NCBI GenBank assembly: GCA_003024175.1
Contig: MDYQ01000348.1
Location: forward strand, 1 to 18,494
Direction of reading: 5' to 3'
DNA length: 18,494 nt
Source of the DNA: Planoprotostelium fungivorum
Lineage: Eukaryota; Evosea; Variosea; Cavosteliida; Cavosteliaceae
Positions within the stretch are counted from its first letter, which is position 1. Each line of letters opens with the position of its first letter. This document shows positions 1 through 11,884 of this stretch, one piece after another. The translations under genes were made by a program, and so were the position numbers. Below the pieces are notes generated by a model. It was given only the letters and a program-made list of their open reading frames with translations, had not been told where the DNA came from and did not search any database.

Positions 1-1365
<1,365 letters not shown>

Positions 1366-1761
1366 GTTGCTGATGTTGTGGTTTTGATGTTCGTGTCGGA
1401 ATCATATTACAAACCGAGAATTTTCCTGCCTCCGATATCGGAGGGCTGTGAAACGTCCACGAAAGTTCACAGCGGACGGTGCTTTGAGTTTTCGATTCTA
1501 CAACGAGCTCTGTAACAGACGCCGTACGGCCAATATCATCTTGTGTGCCTCCAAACTTGACCGCTGATGAGACTTGGTCTGATGGAATGCTTGTGACCCG
1601 ACGACTTCGAAATAACTGCCCACGCGTGGGGAGGCTCAAAACTTGCTATCTTTTCGCGCTTTAAGACCGTGTTTTCAGGTGGCAGCACACGCTATGATAC
1701 CGCGTCTTTCCTTTCATACTGATATGGGTCTGACGATCAAACGAAACACGCCGTCACTCTG
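1366..1761. other. Intergenic region between HPD (-) and a putative + gene
   Basis: About 396 bp that should hold the divergent promoters of HPD and of the tentative secreted-protein gene. I see no convincing TATA box, repeat or conserved ORF. A minus-strand open frame (1295-1639) crosses it but matches nothing and overlaps HPD exon 1 and intron 1. One half site of the dispersed dyad (TCTACAACG, 1497-1505) lies here, about 130 bp upstream of the HPD start codon. Confidence 0.5.
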
Positions 1762-2176
1762 ATGTTTCTCGCCCTCACAACTACCGCTGCATTTGCTGAC
1801 AGTGTTGCCGCGGAGTCTGCATCTGCAATGAATGTGGTGATTCCATCTTCCCCCATAGAGTCCCCAGTCTACTTCACACCCGCGGCCAACTATCTTTCAA
1901 AAGAAGTGTGGCTTACCTTGGCTCTATTAATCCTTCGACAACACCAAGGAGAGAAGATGTACCGATGACTCTGGCCACGGCCGTCACGGCACATTCAACA
2001 CCAATGCCTCTACCGTCGCCAGCAAGTTACGTCGGGGCTGCGACTGGAAGCGCAACAGCCTCTTCTTCATCACTTTTCCCCAATTTGTGCTGCTGAGCTC
2101 ATCCCCGACGAGTGCATTGACGTCCGACGCGGTTATGACCGAAGGCTCATTGTTCTTGTTTTCGTATGGGCTCTGA
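1762..2176 (+). CDS. Putative small secreted protein, two exons
   Basis: Tentative model with exons 1762-1905 and 1949-2176, joined by a 43-nt GTGTGG...AAG intron. That length matches the other introns here. It encodes 123 residues. The N-terminus (MFLALTTTAAFADSVAA) resembles a signal peptide with an A-x-A-like cleavage region. Exon 2 has 75 codons without a stop and includes two cysteines and one N-glycosylation sequon (NAS). I recognise no family. A competing open frame overlaps the 3' half from about 2085 (residues PICAAELIPDECID...), so a second intron and a different C-terminus are possible. The spacing from HPD fits a divergent gene pair. Codon use cannot decide it by eye. Confidence 0.35.
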
Positions 2177-2403
2177 CTGATTTACAGTGTATGGGTAGAG
2201 ATCACAACTTCCTGAGCCTGAAGAGTCTGCAATCGATCATATTCCTTTGGTAAGTAGAAGGAGACTCCAGGGTTCATTGTGCCTGCAGGAAAATGAAACA
2301 GGATTGCAAATATAGTAATTTCTTCCAGTTTTCCTCTTCCATCTACAAATGCATTGGCGTCCTATTTAAAGAATAAGGTGGAATAAAGAACAGACGACAT
2401 GGT
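2177..2403. other. Short convergent intergenic region
   Basis: Lies between the tentative + gene and the 3' end of the ArAE-like gene on the minus strand. An open frame on the + strand runs to a TAA near 2252, which may belong to an alternative 3' end of the upstream gene. No RNA gene or terminator structure is seen. Confidence 0.3.
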
Positions 2404-5400
2404 TTATACGGATGACTCCAGGAAGACTCTCAAGGCCGAACTATCTGTAAGTTGGTATTGTTCTCCCACTAGGCCTCTGATCTCCTTCGTCATCTGATCC
2501 ATCACCGACATCAATCTCAGGTGAGATATGGCCAGGGTGCAGAAGGCAAAGAAATTCTTGTCCTTCATGTTCTCTCTCATATAGAGATACTCCGTCATGC
2601 TCTCCTCCGTCCTCGACGTGGTGGGTGATGCAGATGATCCCATCTCCGACGATTCCATGCGAGACATCTCGATCTCATCCGTCTCGTCTTCGGTCTGAAG
2701 CAATCCCCTCTTCTCTTCCTTCTTCTCTCTCTTCTTACCACCTCCCCTCTTCACCACATCATCCACCCCTCTCAATTTCTCCTCCGCCAACCTGTGATAG
2801 ACGATACGCTCCGATAGAGGCCCCGTGGACAGCTGCGGTAGAGGCGTTCCAGAGCGTAACGCCGTGCTCAACAGATACCAAACCGTCGTGATGTCCGCCG
2901 CCATGTGCGATCGGATGCCGACCTGCTCGAAAAACTTTTTCCTCCACTGAGGGTCGATCTCTTTCAACGCCAATCCAATCCTACCCAACAGACTGCGACG
3001 CACTTCAGTGGACGAGGTCCGAACCGTTGTCACCTGGTGGCCTGGTAGAGGAGGACTTGTAGTTCCTCGTATTTTTCTCTTGGCCACCTGCCTTCTAGAG
3101 GTGGCTCGAAGGTGGCGAGTCCAAATCTCACGCTCGTGGCACCCAGTACCGAGAGAACGTTGATGAGACGGAGGCGGATGCTGTTGAAGGGGAGCTTGGC
3201 CTCGGGATCTACGAGCGTCAGTCCGCGGAATCTCCGAGGAATCACCGATCCAGAAGCCCACGATCCTCGCGTGGATCTCGCCCAAATTCGACAGACACTT
3301 TGAGTATCTCCTGCGTATGAGTTCCCTGCCTGAAGAAGGCTTGGGAAAGAGCATGATGACACTGGCCGAAGACAGTCCCACGATGACCAAGAGAGATCTC
3401 CTCCACCACACCTGTCACACGTCACACAGCATCGTTCCCACGGATTCTCCATACCTCCCAGCCGACTCCGGGGTTTCCCAGGGTGGGAATGTGAGTGTCC
3501 TGCCAGCTGTAACCGAAGACTAACATCATGGTGGTACCGAAGAGGGTGATGAACAAGATCAACTGTGGGGGCCCACGGATTCGAATGAAGAAAGCGATGA
3601 CGAGAGCGACAGCGAGGACGAGGCCGGAAGTATAAGGGTTACCGTCGCCGCTGTAGATCGTGAGATAATTCGTGGCACTACAACGAGTCACCTTCCGTTG
3701 CCGATGTACCAGAGGACCATGCCACCGATACCGCCGAATACCGTTCCGAGTGTTCTCCAGAACCAATTGAACACGTGATCACCGTAATAGGGTGACACAC
3801 CAAATTGTGCCATGATCACCGCCCACAGGGTTCGATTTACGTACGCCCAGTAGGCCGATCGAGTCAGCAGCTGTCGGATGTCAAAATGAAACTTCGTGGA
3901 AATCTCGTCACCTGGGGCAAGGTGAGGAGGATGGTAACGATGACGGTGCGAATGCCGACGATGGAAGGGGTACTGACGAGAAATCTGATGTTACGTCAAT
4001 CTACAACGCTCCGTATGTCATCCGTTCACCGAAAGAAGGCCTTGATGGCTCTACCCAGGGAAGGAATGACACCTCTCACGTAAATGACGTCAGGATTCCT
4101 GGAACGGTCCTACACTCAGTCATTCATCGTCTACAACGATGAAATTTCACCGGAATGTCTTCGTCTTCTATTGGCTCGAGCAGCACTTCGTTCTTTACGG
4201 CATCAATGGACTCGGATGTCGTCTTCCTCGCGATGTGCCTCCACAAGTACCTCAACCCAGTGGGCATCCACACTCTCACCTGGTATCTGTGTCATCTACA
4301 ACGTTGTAGACGGAGAGATACTTCACCTTTCTACGAGATTCGACGATGGAGAGGACCGTCTCGGTGAGTTCTTTCAGTGTGGTGCAATTGGTGCTGATGA
4401 AAAAGTGCGTCTCCATGGCAACCAACATGTACGGTGACCTTGACAATTCTCTCTTGTACATATTATCTTCGTGGAAATGTTCGGGGAAGAATTCGAGAAT
4501 TTTCTCTCGGTCGGCCTCCATCTTCTGGATCATGTCTTTCAGCTCCGAGAGACAACCCCGTAGCTTCCACCCAGTCAGGAGGACCAAATATTCGTGCCCA
4601 CCTGCTCGGCCTCCTCTTGCCATGGAGCAACGGCTCCACACCTGATCCAGTGGAACAACCTCTGCTCGTTCATCTGATGGAGCAATCCAACGAGGCAATT
4701 GAGTGTCTTCGCTTTCGTTTGCATGACGGGCTCGAAGAATTGAGACAGCTGACGGCCCAAGTCATCCACGCCTTCTGGTGCACTCTCTAACTCGTAGATC
4801 TTATCGATTCGGCTGCTGTAGATGTCCTCTTGTATGCTCAAGTGTTTCTCTGAATCTCTGTCGTGGTATTTACTCCTGTGCTTCTGTGATACGTTTCAGA
4901 ACATTCTCATGTGATGGATGAGATCATCGTGGACATTGTCATCGTGATGATGTCGTAGCCCACCTTCTTCCTGTCCTTGATTGGACTGGCTTCGGGGCTT
5001 TTACTTCTTCCCATGTCTCTCCTCTTCTTCATTCGGAGGCTCTTCTTCATCTCGTGAAAGGACAGAATGTTCATCTCGCGAAATACGGTGGGCTTCATCT
5101 TCTCGGTGACGGTACTGATGTCTTCCGCACTCATCCTACCGATGGAGGACTGCGATCGATCAGATGTAATCAGATCGGATGGTGAGATGGTGAGATGGTG
5201 AGATGATGTCGGAAGAGTTGAAATCGAGTTGATCGAATGAGACGATGGAGGAGAACAATGTGAGATGAGGTGATTGGACGATGTGACACCTCGAGATGCA
5301 TCAGATTGAGGCCGTCCGAGACTTGCTGCCAGATGAGAGACATTCCATTCTTCTTATCTGCCACACGATTCAAATCCTCATATTCGGGGGACAGACAGGG

Positions 5401-6273
5401 AGTCGAGAACGATGCGATGACGTCTTCATCGATCGATGCCATTAATCCCATGAGTTTGATGAGATTACTCGTGTTCTTCCAGTTCTGGGACCTGTTTAGA
5501 GTGAGTCCGTGATGTTATATGTCTTAAATTAGGATACCTGGGGAAGATGAAGATGGAACAAGCCATTCCAATGGCAATACCGATGGCCAGAGGATAGAAG
5601 AAAATTTCTCCCAGAGTGTAAACGGCCACGGGGAAGAGGGGTCCTTCTTTAAGTTATACAAGAGACGGTAATGAGGATCTCACCGTATGAGCACATGATA
5701 TCAGCGGTGATCATACCCAAGATGGCACCAATTCCAAACTTGGGTCTTATCACTTTTAGCACTTGTGCAAAATAGACGAATGTGCAGAGGAAGACCATGA
5801 AGATGACGGCGGGTCCGGCCTGTAAGAACCTCCCCTCAAATGCAGCCACCTGCACGTATGCTTCTATGTTGGTGTCCTTATTAACCGTAGCCAACCCGAC
5901 TGCATAGCGGAGGCCGGCCGTATCTTGGCTCTGATTGAGGTTGAGAACATGTGTAAACTTTAATCATTACCTTGTCTCTCGCAGCAATGGCAGCAGCCAT
6001 ACCTGCACAACTCCAAGCCCATGCCAGTAGAGATCCAATGATTCCAACAAAAGATAAAAAGATGTATGCGATGTAGGTATCGAGCGGCGGAAGGAGGAAT
6101 GTCACGATCGAGGTGAAAAAAGTTGCAGCTCCAACCGTGGCGAGTGTGTTGGAGTCTAAGAGAATGATAGATCCCACCCATGCGGCCAAGGCACATCGAA
6201 TCACCGGCTTCAGAGCCTCCAGATTCAAACTGTCCGCGATCCACTTTGGGAGGTGAGATTTCCACCCTCCCAT
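2404..6273 (-). CDS. Multi-pass ArAE/Bre4-like membrane protein (putative aromatic-acid exporter family)
   Basis: Fifteen exons: 6273-5971, 5930-5684, 5646-5538, 5491-5290, 5149-4964, 4883-4602, 4563-4327, 4279-4151, 4109-4030, 3984-3912, 3870-3692, 3650-3455, 3411-3246, 3208-3034, 2992-2404. All phases agree, giving about 1050 residues. Layout: an N-terminal hydrophobic block (about 20-235) with SLLAWAWSCAGMAAA and FPVAVYTLGEIFFYPL, then a charged cytosolic region (about 240-590), a second hydrophobic block (about 600-770), and a cytosolic tail. The tail side carries GYSWQDTHIPTLGNPGVGWE, FPKPSSGRELIRRR and FEPPLEGRWPREKYEELQ. These match what I know of the fungal 'ER transporter 6TM N-terminal' plus DUF2421 (ArAE-2/Bre4-like) architecture. 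The family is linked to brefeldin A sensitivity in yeasts and by homology to aromatic-acid efflux; the substrate here is unknown. Residues 950-1010 are rich in K/E/S. Confidence 0.87.
4125..4143. repeat. Variant dyad element
   Basis: TCATCGTCTACAACGATGA: the same TCTACAACG core, but the symmetry comes from outer arms TCATCG/CGATGA. It sits in the 41-nt intron 4110-4150 of the ArAE-like gene, one exon away from copy 1. Confidence 0.75.
4295..4310. repeat. Dispersed dyad element, copy 1 (perfect palindrome)
   Basis: TCTACAACGTTGTAGA, a perfect 16-bp palindrome, inside the 47-nt intron 4280-4326 of the ArAE-like gene. It occupies about a third of that intron. Its core is shared with the copies at 11202 and 17334 in other genes. 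Confidence 0.85.
5179..5202. repeat. 8-bp tandem repeat (ATGGTGAG x3) inside an intron
   Basis: Three perfect copies of ATGGTGAG followed by a degenerate ATG. They lie within the longest intron of the window (5150-5289, 140 nt) of the ArAE-like gene. On the sense strand the unit reads CTCACCAT, so the repeat forms part of a pyrimidine-rich intron. It may explain why this intron is three times the usual length. Confidence 0.85.
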
Positions 6274-6575
6274 GCTGATGTCTGTGATGTGTCTCCAGAT
6301 TCTGAGACGCAGTTGTTGCTACAAATTAGCCGGCCCTGGGAAGTCCGGATGGAGGTAAATCTTCCGGTTTTCTTCCGTACGGCCAGACGCAAGCACTTGT
6401 GACGACTGCCCAATAAAACTCATGTGCTCCGCACTCTTCAGAGGCGTCCACGATCGAGACGTTCACACTTTTTCCCCACCCATTTTACATCCACATCTTC
6501 GAGATGACGGCATCATCGCTGCTATACAAACTTTATCTACAGTGCTTCAGTTGAGATCAGTCCCAGCTGTTCGAT
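6274..6575. promoter_or_regulatory. Spacer upstream of the ArAE-like gene
   Basis: 302 bp between the 3' end of the F-box gene and the start codon of the ArAE-like gene, both on the minus strand. It must contain the promoter and 5' leader of the latter. A minus-strand open frame (6225-6413) matches nothing. No TATA-like box or repeat stands out. Confidence 0.35.
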
Positions 6576-7586
6576 TCATTTCCGTCTAAAGTGCAGTGTA
6601 CAGATGAATTGGTGAGCCGCCGTCTGGAACGGCCAGAGGATATCGAAAGAGTCTGAGCTCCTCAGTTGCAGCGATGCCTCTCCCCATCTTGGACCCTGCA
6701 GTTTCTAAATATGAGCACTGCATTCGGGTTGCTGCCTCACCTCATAGTTGGCCTCTGCAAGATGGATCTCTCCCTCCCCAGACGCAAGATCTCGACTCAG
6801 GCACATTCTAAAGGTGGGCTTGCCTGCGGGTATGTGTATATCTCCGGTGAGCTTGAGCGTGTCGATGGTGTAACTGTTGGAAGATGAGGAGAGCAGAATA
6901 AAATGAGACTCATTCACCCATAGTGCTTGACGAGAATGTCTTCATCTCCATGAGTTCCATAACACGCTGTCCATTGACCGTTGAAGTCGATGTGTCTGAG
7001 AAGATGCCACTCCTTATAATGTTCGAGGTAATCTTCTCCTCTTAATTTTTTCGATACAATGTCCTCCTCCCAATTAGCCTTCCTCTTCTTGATAAATACT
7101 TTCGAGGAGGAGTCTGAATTTCCACCTGATATGCGAATCAATCGAATGACATAGATGTAATTCTAGCGCACCCTCTGGGGTTTGTGGAAGGGGTTCAATC
7201 TTCCATTCCTCCCACTCATTTGAAGTGGTAGCCGTAGCCGCTGGTACAGCTGGCTTGCCATGCTCCTTTGCTTTAAAGATGCTCCCACATGCCTCGGACT
7301 TCCAAAGATTTTCGTCTGATAACTCTTTCCTGATATATTCGACCTCTTCTAGAGCCCTCGTCTCCATGTATGGTTTGAAATCTCTTTCACATCTGATTCA
7401 GAGATCAGAAGATGCATCATTTTCGAATGTCTCTCACAATGTCTTCCAGAGGGACTGACACCCGACGATCTTGTCCCAATGTGAGCAGACTCTTCTGACG
7501 GTGCACAAAGAGCGGACGTCCAACTTGGTGAAGACAAGCGTGACGACCTCTGTCGGCAGCATCTCGAACATGCCTAAGCTTTCCAT
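6576..7586 (-). CDS. F-box protein, FBXO31-like
   Basis: Five exons: 7586-7438, 7392-7172, 7125-6918, 6873-6741, 6704-6576, giving 279 residues with consistent phases. Residues 9-50 form an F-box: LPTEVVTLVFTKLD, RRVCSHWDKIV, SLWKTLCERDF. This is the segment that binds Skp1 in SCF ubiquitin ligases. The C-terminal part has NGQWTACYGTHG and LTGDIHIPAGKPTFR, resembling the substrate-binding beta-barrel domain of FBXO31 and the plant/protist F-box proteins with a GLW.GTYGPHG ... TGDPNVPAG pattern. A charged linker (about 85-160) separates them. The usual GTYGPHG is changed to ACYGTHG and the last ~40 residues look divergent, so the target is unknown. The ATG at 7586 begins 8 residues before the F-box, but the frame is open upstream through 7625, so a longer N-terminus is possible. 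Divergent from LIAS. Confidence 0.82.
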
Positions 7587-8026
7587 GATGATGATGCTCT
7601 TCCGTGCTATTCTCTCCGGTCTCTCGCTGTAAGATTCAGAGGTTCTGCCTCAGCTCGATATGAAACCCGTATCTGTAACATGTCCCTTATCCTCGCGTTT
7701 ACCGGGGCCTACTCACGTTAAGGCTTCTCTGACCGCGGGCCCTCCATCGTAAGCTAATAAGAATTGATGCAAAGGCTTCACCTTTAAATGCTTTTCACTT
7801 GAAACGCTCCACGCTAATGCGATATGAATTCAATTTATATCTCCTCTGAGTTGAAAAGTTGAAGAAATTCGTTGGCCAAGTCAGCGTTCGGAGATCCGAC
7901 GACAGCCGAGGAGGAAGATGTCAAAGACGTTTTTACTCATCCAACGAATTTAAAGTTTTTTTTGCACGCGTGCCCTGTGTTTGTCGCCTTTCGGCGAAAG
8001 AAGACGGAATTCAGCGAAGAAGTGAG
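7587..8026. promoter_or_regulatory. Divergent promoter region, F-box (-) / LIAS (+)
   Basis: 440 bp. The distal part is AT-richer around 7790-7850. From 7859 a + frame is open and continuous with LIAS exon 1, so the LIAS leader may be translated from an earlier ATG at 7859. No clear TATA box is seen. Near 7985-8000 there is a short hairpin-like TCGCCTTTCGGCGA, a dyad with 5-bp arms. Nothing else is supported. Confidence 0.4.
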
Positions 8027-9612
8027 ATGAGGAGCATGCTGCACCTTAGAAGGGGGATTATATCCCCTCATGCTCGTGGTAGCAATGTAATATTGGTAAG
8101 GAGTCACCCTTGGGTGTAGATACAGATTGATGTAGATGTTGAGTTGATTACAGAGGAATGCATCGACTGCGGTCTCTGATGCGACACCGCTGACACAGAA
8201 CGTCAGTCGGAAAGAGCAGTTGACTGCTGCTTTGAACAACAGCGACTATACATTGGATGATTTCATCACGGAGCCACCACCAGCGACGACGACAATCACA
8301 CCCCCCATCAAGAAACTCATGAACAGACAACGTCTTCCCGAATGGTTGAAGGTGATTCCCCTCTCATTTTTGATGACGAATCTCACGTGATCACATTCCA
8401 TCTGACACGCATGTTCTTAGACAACAGTTCCTTCTGGAGAAAATTTCAAGGACCTGAAGAAATCACTGCGGAGTCTTGGGCTAAGCACAGTTTGTGAGGA
8501 AGCTAAATGTCCAAACATCGGTGAATGTGCGTGTTCGATTCTATAATACATAAAACTGAGACGAAGGATAGGTTGGGGAGGTGGTGAAGACAGAGTTGCC
8601 ACCGCTACCATCATGATCATGGGAGACACGTGCACGAGAGCATGCAGATTCTGCTCCGTTAAGACGAGGTATTTTGAATTTCAAGTGTCTCTTTTTATCT
8701 CCCATTCCAATGCCATCCTTCATCATAATCATCCGCTGTATGCATCTTCCACCTCTAAAGAACGACAGTCGTGCGCCACCTCCTCTCGACCCAGAAGAAC
8801 CCGAAAAAACGGCACATGCCATCTCCCAATGGGGCGTCGATTACATCGTAATCACCACCGTCGATCGCGATGATCTCGAGGACTCCGGCTCGACTCACTT
8901 TGAAAAGACCGTTCGACTCATCAAGGAGAGATCACCCAAGATCATGGTCGAATGTCTCACGGGTGATTTCAAAGGCGATCTCTCCTGCGTAGAGAGAATG
9001 GCCAACAGTGGAATGGATGTCTTCGCTCACAACGGTGAGTCATCTTATGATGATGTGGAGAGATCGTGTTCTCACCTCGATCAGTCGAAACGGTGGAATC
9101 ACTTCAGAAGTGGGTGAGAGACCGAAGAGCGGGGTACCAACAGTCGATGAGTGTCCTCCGACATGCAAAGAAGGTCAATCCAAAGTTAGTGACAAAGTCA
9201 TCCATCATGCTGGTGAGAGATTGCATCATCGAATCACCGATCGACATGATGTGATGGACGAATCCTCACGATGGGACAGGGTCACGGAGAGACAGACGAA
9301 GAGGTCAGACAGACTCTCAAGGACCTGTTAGATGTTGGAGTCGACTGTGTCACTCTCGGTCAATATTCTCAACCCACGAGGAAACACATGAAGGTGGAAG
9401 AGTATGTCACACCGGAGAAGTTTCAATACTGGAAGGAAGAGGGAGAGAGGTGATGTCATTTTTGATGATGAAGATGGCTGATGTGAGACAGGATGGGATT
9501 CAAATATGTGGCCAGTGGACCGTTAGTGCGTTCGAGCTACAGAGCGGGAGAGTTTTACATCAAGAACATCCTCAAGAGGCAGGAGGAGGAGCAGTTGAAG
9601 CATGCCAACTAG
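8027..9612 (+). CDS. LIAS: Lipoyl synthase, mitochondrial
   Basis: Radical-SAM enzyme that inserts two sulfurs into octanoylated E2/GcvH domains to make lipoate. Exons: 8027-8095, 8154-8351, 8421-8526, 8572-8668, 8769-9034, 9085-9212, 9280-9449, 9492-9612; 384 residues, normal for eukaryotes (human 372). The auxiliary cluster cysteines appear as [12 protein letters not shown] and the radical-SAM triad as [40 protein letters not shown] and GQYSQPT are family landmarks, and the C-terminal cluster serine lies in RSSYRAGE. The N-terminus, [18 protein letters not shown], is Arg-rich and lacks acids, as in a mitochondrial presequence. [13 protein letters not shown] has His where the family usually has Leu. 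Two codons are split so that only one donor/acceptor pair restores the motif (the Cys of GECW at 8526/8572 and the Ser of KTSR at 8668/8769). An alternative in-frame ATG at 7859 would add 56 residues. Confidence 0.97.
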
Positions 9613-9756
9613 TGATAAATATGTAGATTCGGTTTTCAATGCATCTTTGATGTAACACGAGCCTTATACTGCTGGTGCGAACAAAATATTGTGAAATTGA
9701 TTTTTTCGTTGTAGATTGCGAAAACTCGGTTTGTGACGACAGAACATACCATCATC
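9613..9756. other. LIAS-ALDH intergenic spacer
   Basis: 144 bp between the LIAS stop and the ALDH start, both on +. It is AT-rich, contains a run of T at 9701-9706, and carries a half site of the dispersed dyad (CGTTGTAGAT, 9707-9716) about 40 bp before the ALDH ATG. It must hold the LIAS 3' UTR and the ALDH promoter. Confidence 0.5.
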
Positions 9757-11750
9757 ATGGCATCGCGAGGCGAGACCATCTGTTCGAGTTCTTCTTTCTT
9801 ACTTTCGATCAGCATTGAAGGATCTGTATCCATATTATCTGGCAGGCAGAGCTGTCCTGTCGAAAGAGAAGGCCATACCCGTCCACGATAAGTACACGAA
9901 CAAGGTGAGGGTAGATGGGTTCTATATCTTTGACACGTTCAGGTCGCTACGCACGTAAGTCACGCAGATGATAATGTCATACGTCAAGCCATCCAAGCAG
10001 GTTCTAAAGCAGAGCGCTCTATGCACGTAAGGCGGAACATCTTCATCACTTTTCGACTCAATTTTCATCAGGAGCTGGGCAGTTTTGAGAGAAAAGAGAT
10101 CTTGATGAACGTCGCCGCCGAATTGAAGGAGAGAAACGAAGAAATCGCTCAAGCACTAGCCATCGAAGTTGGCAAACCCATCAAGGACTCGAGAGTCGAG
10201 GTGATCCCCTCCATCATACAACCACTCCCCTCTGATCTGTAAAAGGTTTTGAGAGCTGTAGACACCTTCACTTACGCTGCCGAAGAATCCATCCGTCGCA
10301 ACGGAGAGTTCAACGAGTTAGACATCTCAGCCCGTAACAAAGGTTTCAGAGGCATCACCACACGATTTCCCATCGGTCTGGTGACATCGGCTCGCCGTGA
10401 TGGACCTGAAGGCCGTACAGGTGTCCATGATCGTACCCTTCAATTTTCCCGTGAATCTTGCCGCACACAAGATCGCTCCCGCCATCGCCGCAGGTGATCC
10501 GACTCCACGAGATTTCATCCGACTCTCTAACAGGCTGTCCCTTTGTGATGAAGCCATCCGAGCGTACACCGTTGACGGCCTCTCTGTTGGGTGACATCCT
10601 CTCGAAGCAAAAGTTGTTACCCGAAGGAGCTTTCTCTATACTTCCCACCAGCGTAGAACACGCCAAGGCTTTCTCTGAGGACGAGAGGATCAAGATGGTT
10701 TCCTTCACTGGAAGCGCCGAGATCGGTGAGTGTGATCGGCTCGTTGTAGATGGTGAAGGTTGGATAGGTTGGAAGGTCAAGGCGGCCAGCGGAAAGAAGA
10801 AGGTGAGAACGTCAAAAGAAGTCTCTAGCGTGTCTCACCCATCATCAGGTCACGTTAGAATTGGGAGGAGACGCAGCTGTCATCGTAGATGAAGACACTG
10901 ACGATTTAAATCTAGCCGCCGATCGTATCGTCTTCGGTGCCTTCTATCAATCAGGTCAGAGCTGTATCTCCGTACAACGCATCTACGCCCACGAGAAGGT
11001 GAATTTTCATCCGATTTTCACGATTTTGATGTGGAATTGTAGATCTACGATTCTCTGAAGGAGAAATTGATCGAAAAGACGAAGAAAATCAAGAAGGGAA
11101 ATCCACTGGAAGAGGAAACCTTCTTAGGGCCTCTCATCACGGAGAACGATGCGAAGAGAGTTGAAAAATGGGTCAACGAATCGAAGGGACAGGTGACATC
11201 GTCTACAACGATGTAGATACTCAATTTTCCAGATTTTAGTTGGAGGTGGACGTGAAGGTCCCATCTACGGTGAAGCGCGAAATTTCGCACCGACGTCATT
11301 GACTCGTTGTAGATGCCACCATCGTCGAAGGAGTCGATCCAAAGAGTGATTTAGGCTGCAGAGAAGTCTTCGGTCCAGTCTGTTACCTCATCAAATACAA
11401 CGACTTCAAGACCGTTATCGATCAGGTATTTGAATTTCAAATCTCCCGCTCACCGACTCAGGTGAACAACTCTGCCTTCGGCCTGCAGGCGGGAATCTTT
11501 ACAACGAACATCAACAAGGCCTTCTACGCTTACGACAGACTTCATGTCGGTGGTGTCTTAATCAATGAGATCCCCTCGGCTCGTGTGGATTCTCAGCCGG
11601 TGAGATGAACTAAGACGAGCTGTGAGATTGAACGGGAGACAGTATGGAGGAATCAAAGACAGTGGATTGGGAAGAGAGGGAGTCAAGTATGCCATGGAGG
11701 ACATGACCGAACTCAAGATCATGATGATGAAGAACATCGGTCAACTGTGA
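9757..11750 (+). CDS. NAD(P)-dependent aldehyde dehydrogenase
   Basis: Oxidises an aldehyde to the acid. Exons: 9757-9769, 9813-9904, 9943-10026, 10072-10200, 10246-10380, 10421-10493, 10534-10725, 10768-10802, 10849-10998, 11043-11192, 11233-11269, 11313-11425, 11462-11599, 11643-11750; about 482 residues, the standard family length. Key motifs: PFNFPVNL with the catalytic Asn, [10 protein letters not shown] for cofactor binding, SFTGSAEIG, general base Glu255 in LELGG, nucleophile Cys290 in [10 protein letters not shown], and EVFGPV and [14 protein letters not shown] near the C-terminus. [10 protein letters not shown] recalls the ALDH21/y4uC-like and lactaldehyde dehydrogenase branches, so the substrate is not assigned. 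The first splice donor is ambiguous: a GC donor at 9770 (exon ends CGAG) or a GT donor at 9782 both keep phase 1. No clear organelle presequence is seen. Confidence 0.95.
11202..11217. repeat. Dispersed dyad element, copy 2
   Basis: TCTACAACGATGTAGA, inside the 40-nt ALDH intron 11193-11232. It has the same six-base arms (TCTACA/TGTAGA) around ACGN as the copies in the ArAE-like and SRP68 genes. Confidence 0.85.
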
Positions 11751-11757
11751 TCCGATA

Positions 11758-11767
11758 ATCAAATAAA
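11758..11767 (+). terminator. Probable polyadenylation signal of the ALDH gene
   Basis: AATAAA at 11762-11767, 11 nt after the ALDH stop codon (TGA at 11748-11750). This close spacing would fit the short UTRs of a compact genome. The cleavage site cannot be seen. Confidence 0.4.
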
Positions 11768-11884
11768 TCGACGAGATGAACTATACAGCGTTGTAGAACG
11801 ATGTCATCCACTTGATATTTTCTTGTGAAAGGAATAGGGATCAATTTATACCGTGTTCCATTTTTCCGATGGAAATCCATCACC

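Noticed and set aside
2404-3411. 335-codon minus ORF as a single-exon gene
   Set aside because: Its middle part (from about 3245 to 2993) changes to a meaningless basic frame. Splicing out 3209-3245 and 2993-3033 restores FEPPLEGRWPREKYEEL from another frame.
3651-4326. TTGTAG/CTACAAC motif as the intron branch point
   Set aside because: It occurs in both orientations and at varied positions, including the exact 3' end of introns, and most introns lack it, so it cannot be the general branch site.
6874-6917. Apparent frameshift in the F-box gene (stop after HYG)
   Set aside because: A 44-nt GTGAAT...AACAG intron removes the stop and joins HYG to YTIDTLKLTGD, so the gene is not broken.
8027-11750. 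LIAS and ALDH as a functional operon or cluster
   Set aside because: They are separate intron-containing eukaryotic genes with a spacer, and ALDH has no known role in lipoate synthesis. Adjacency alone is not evidence.
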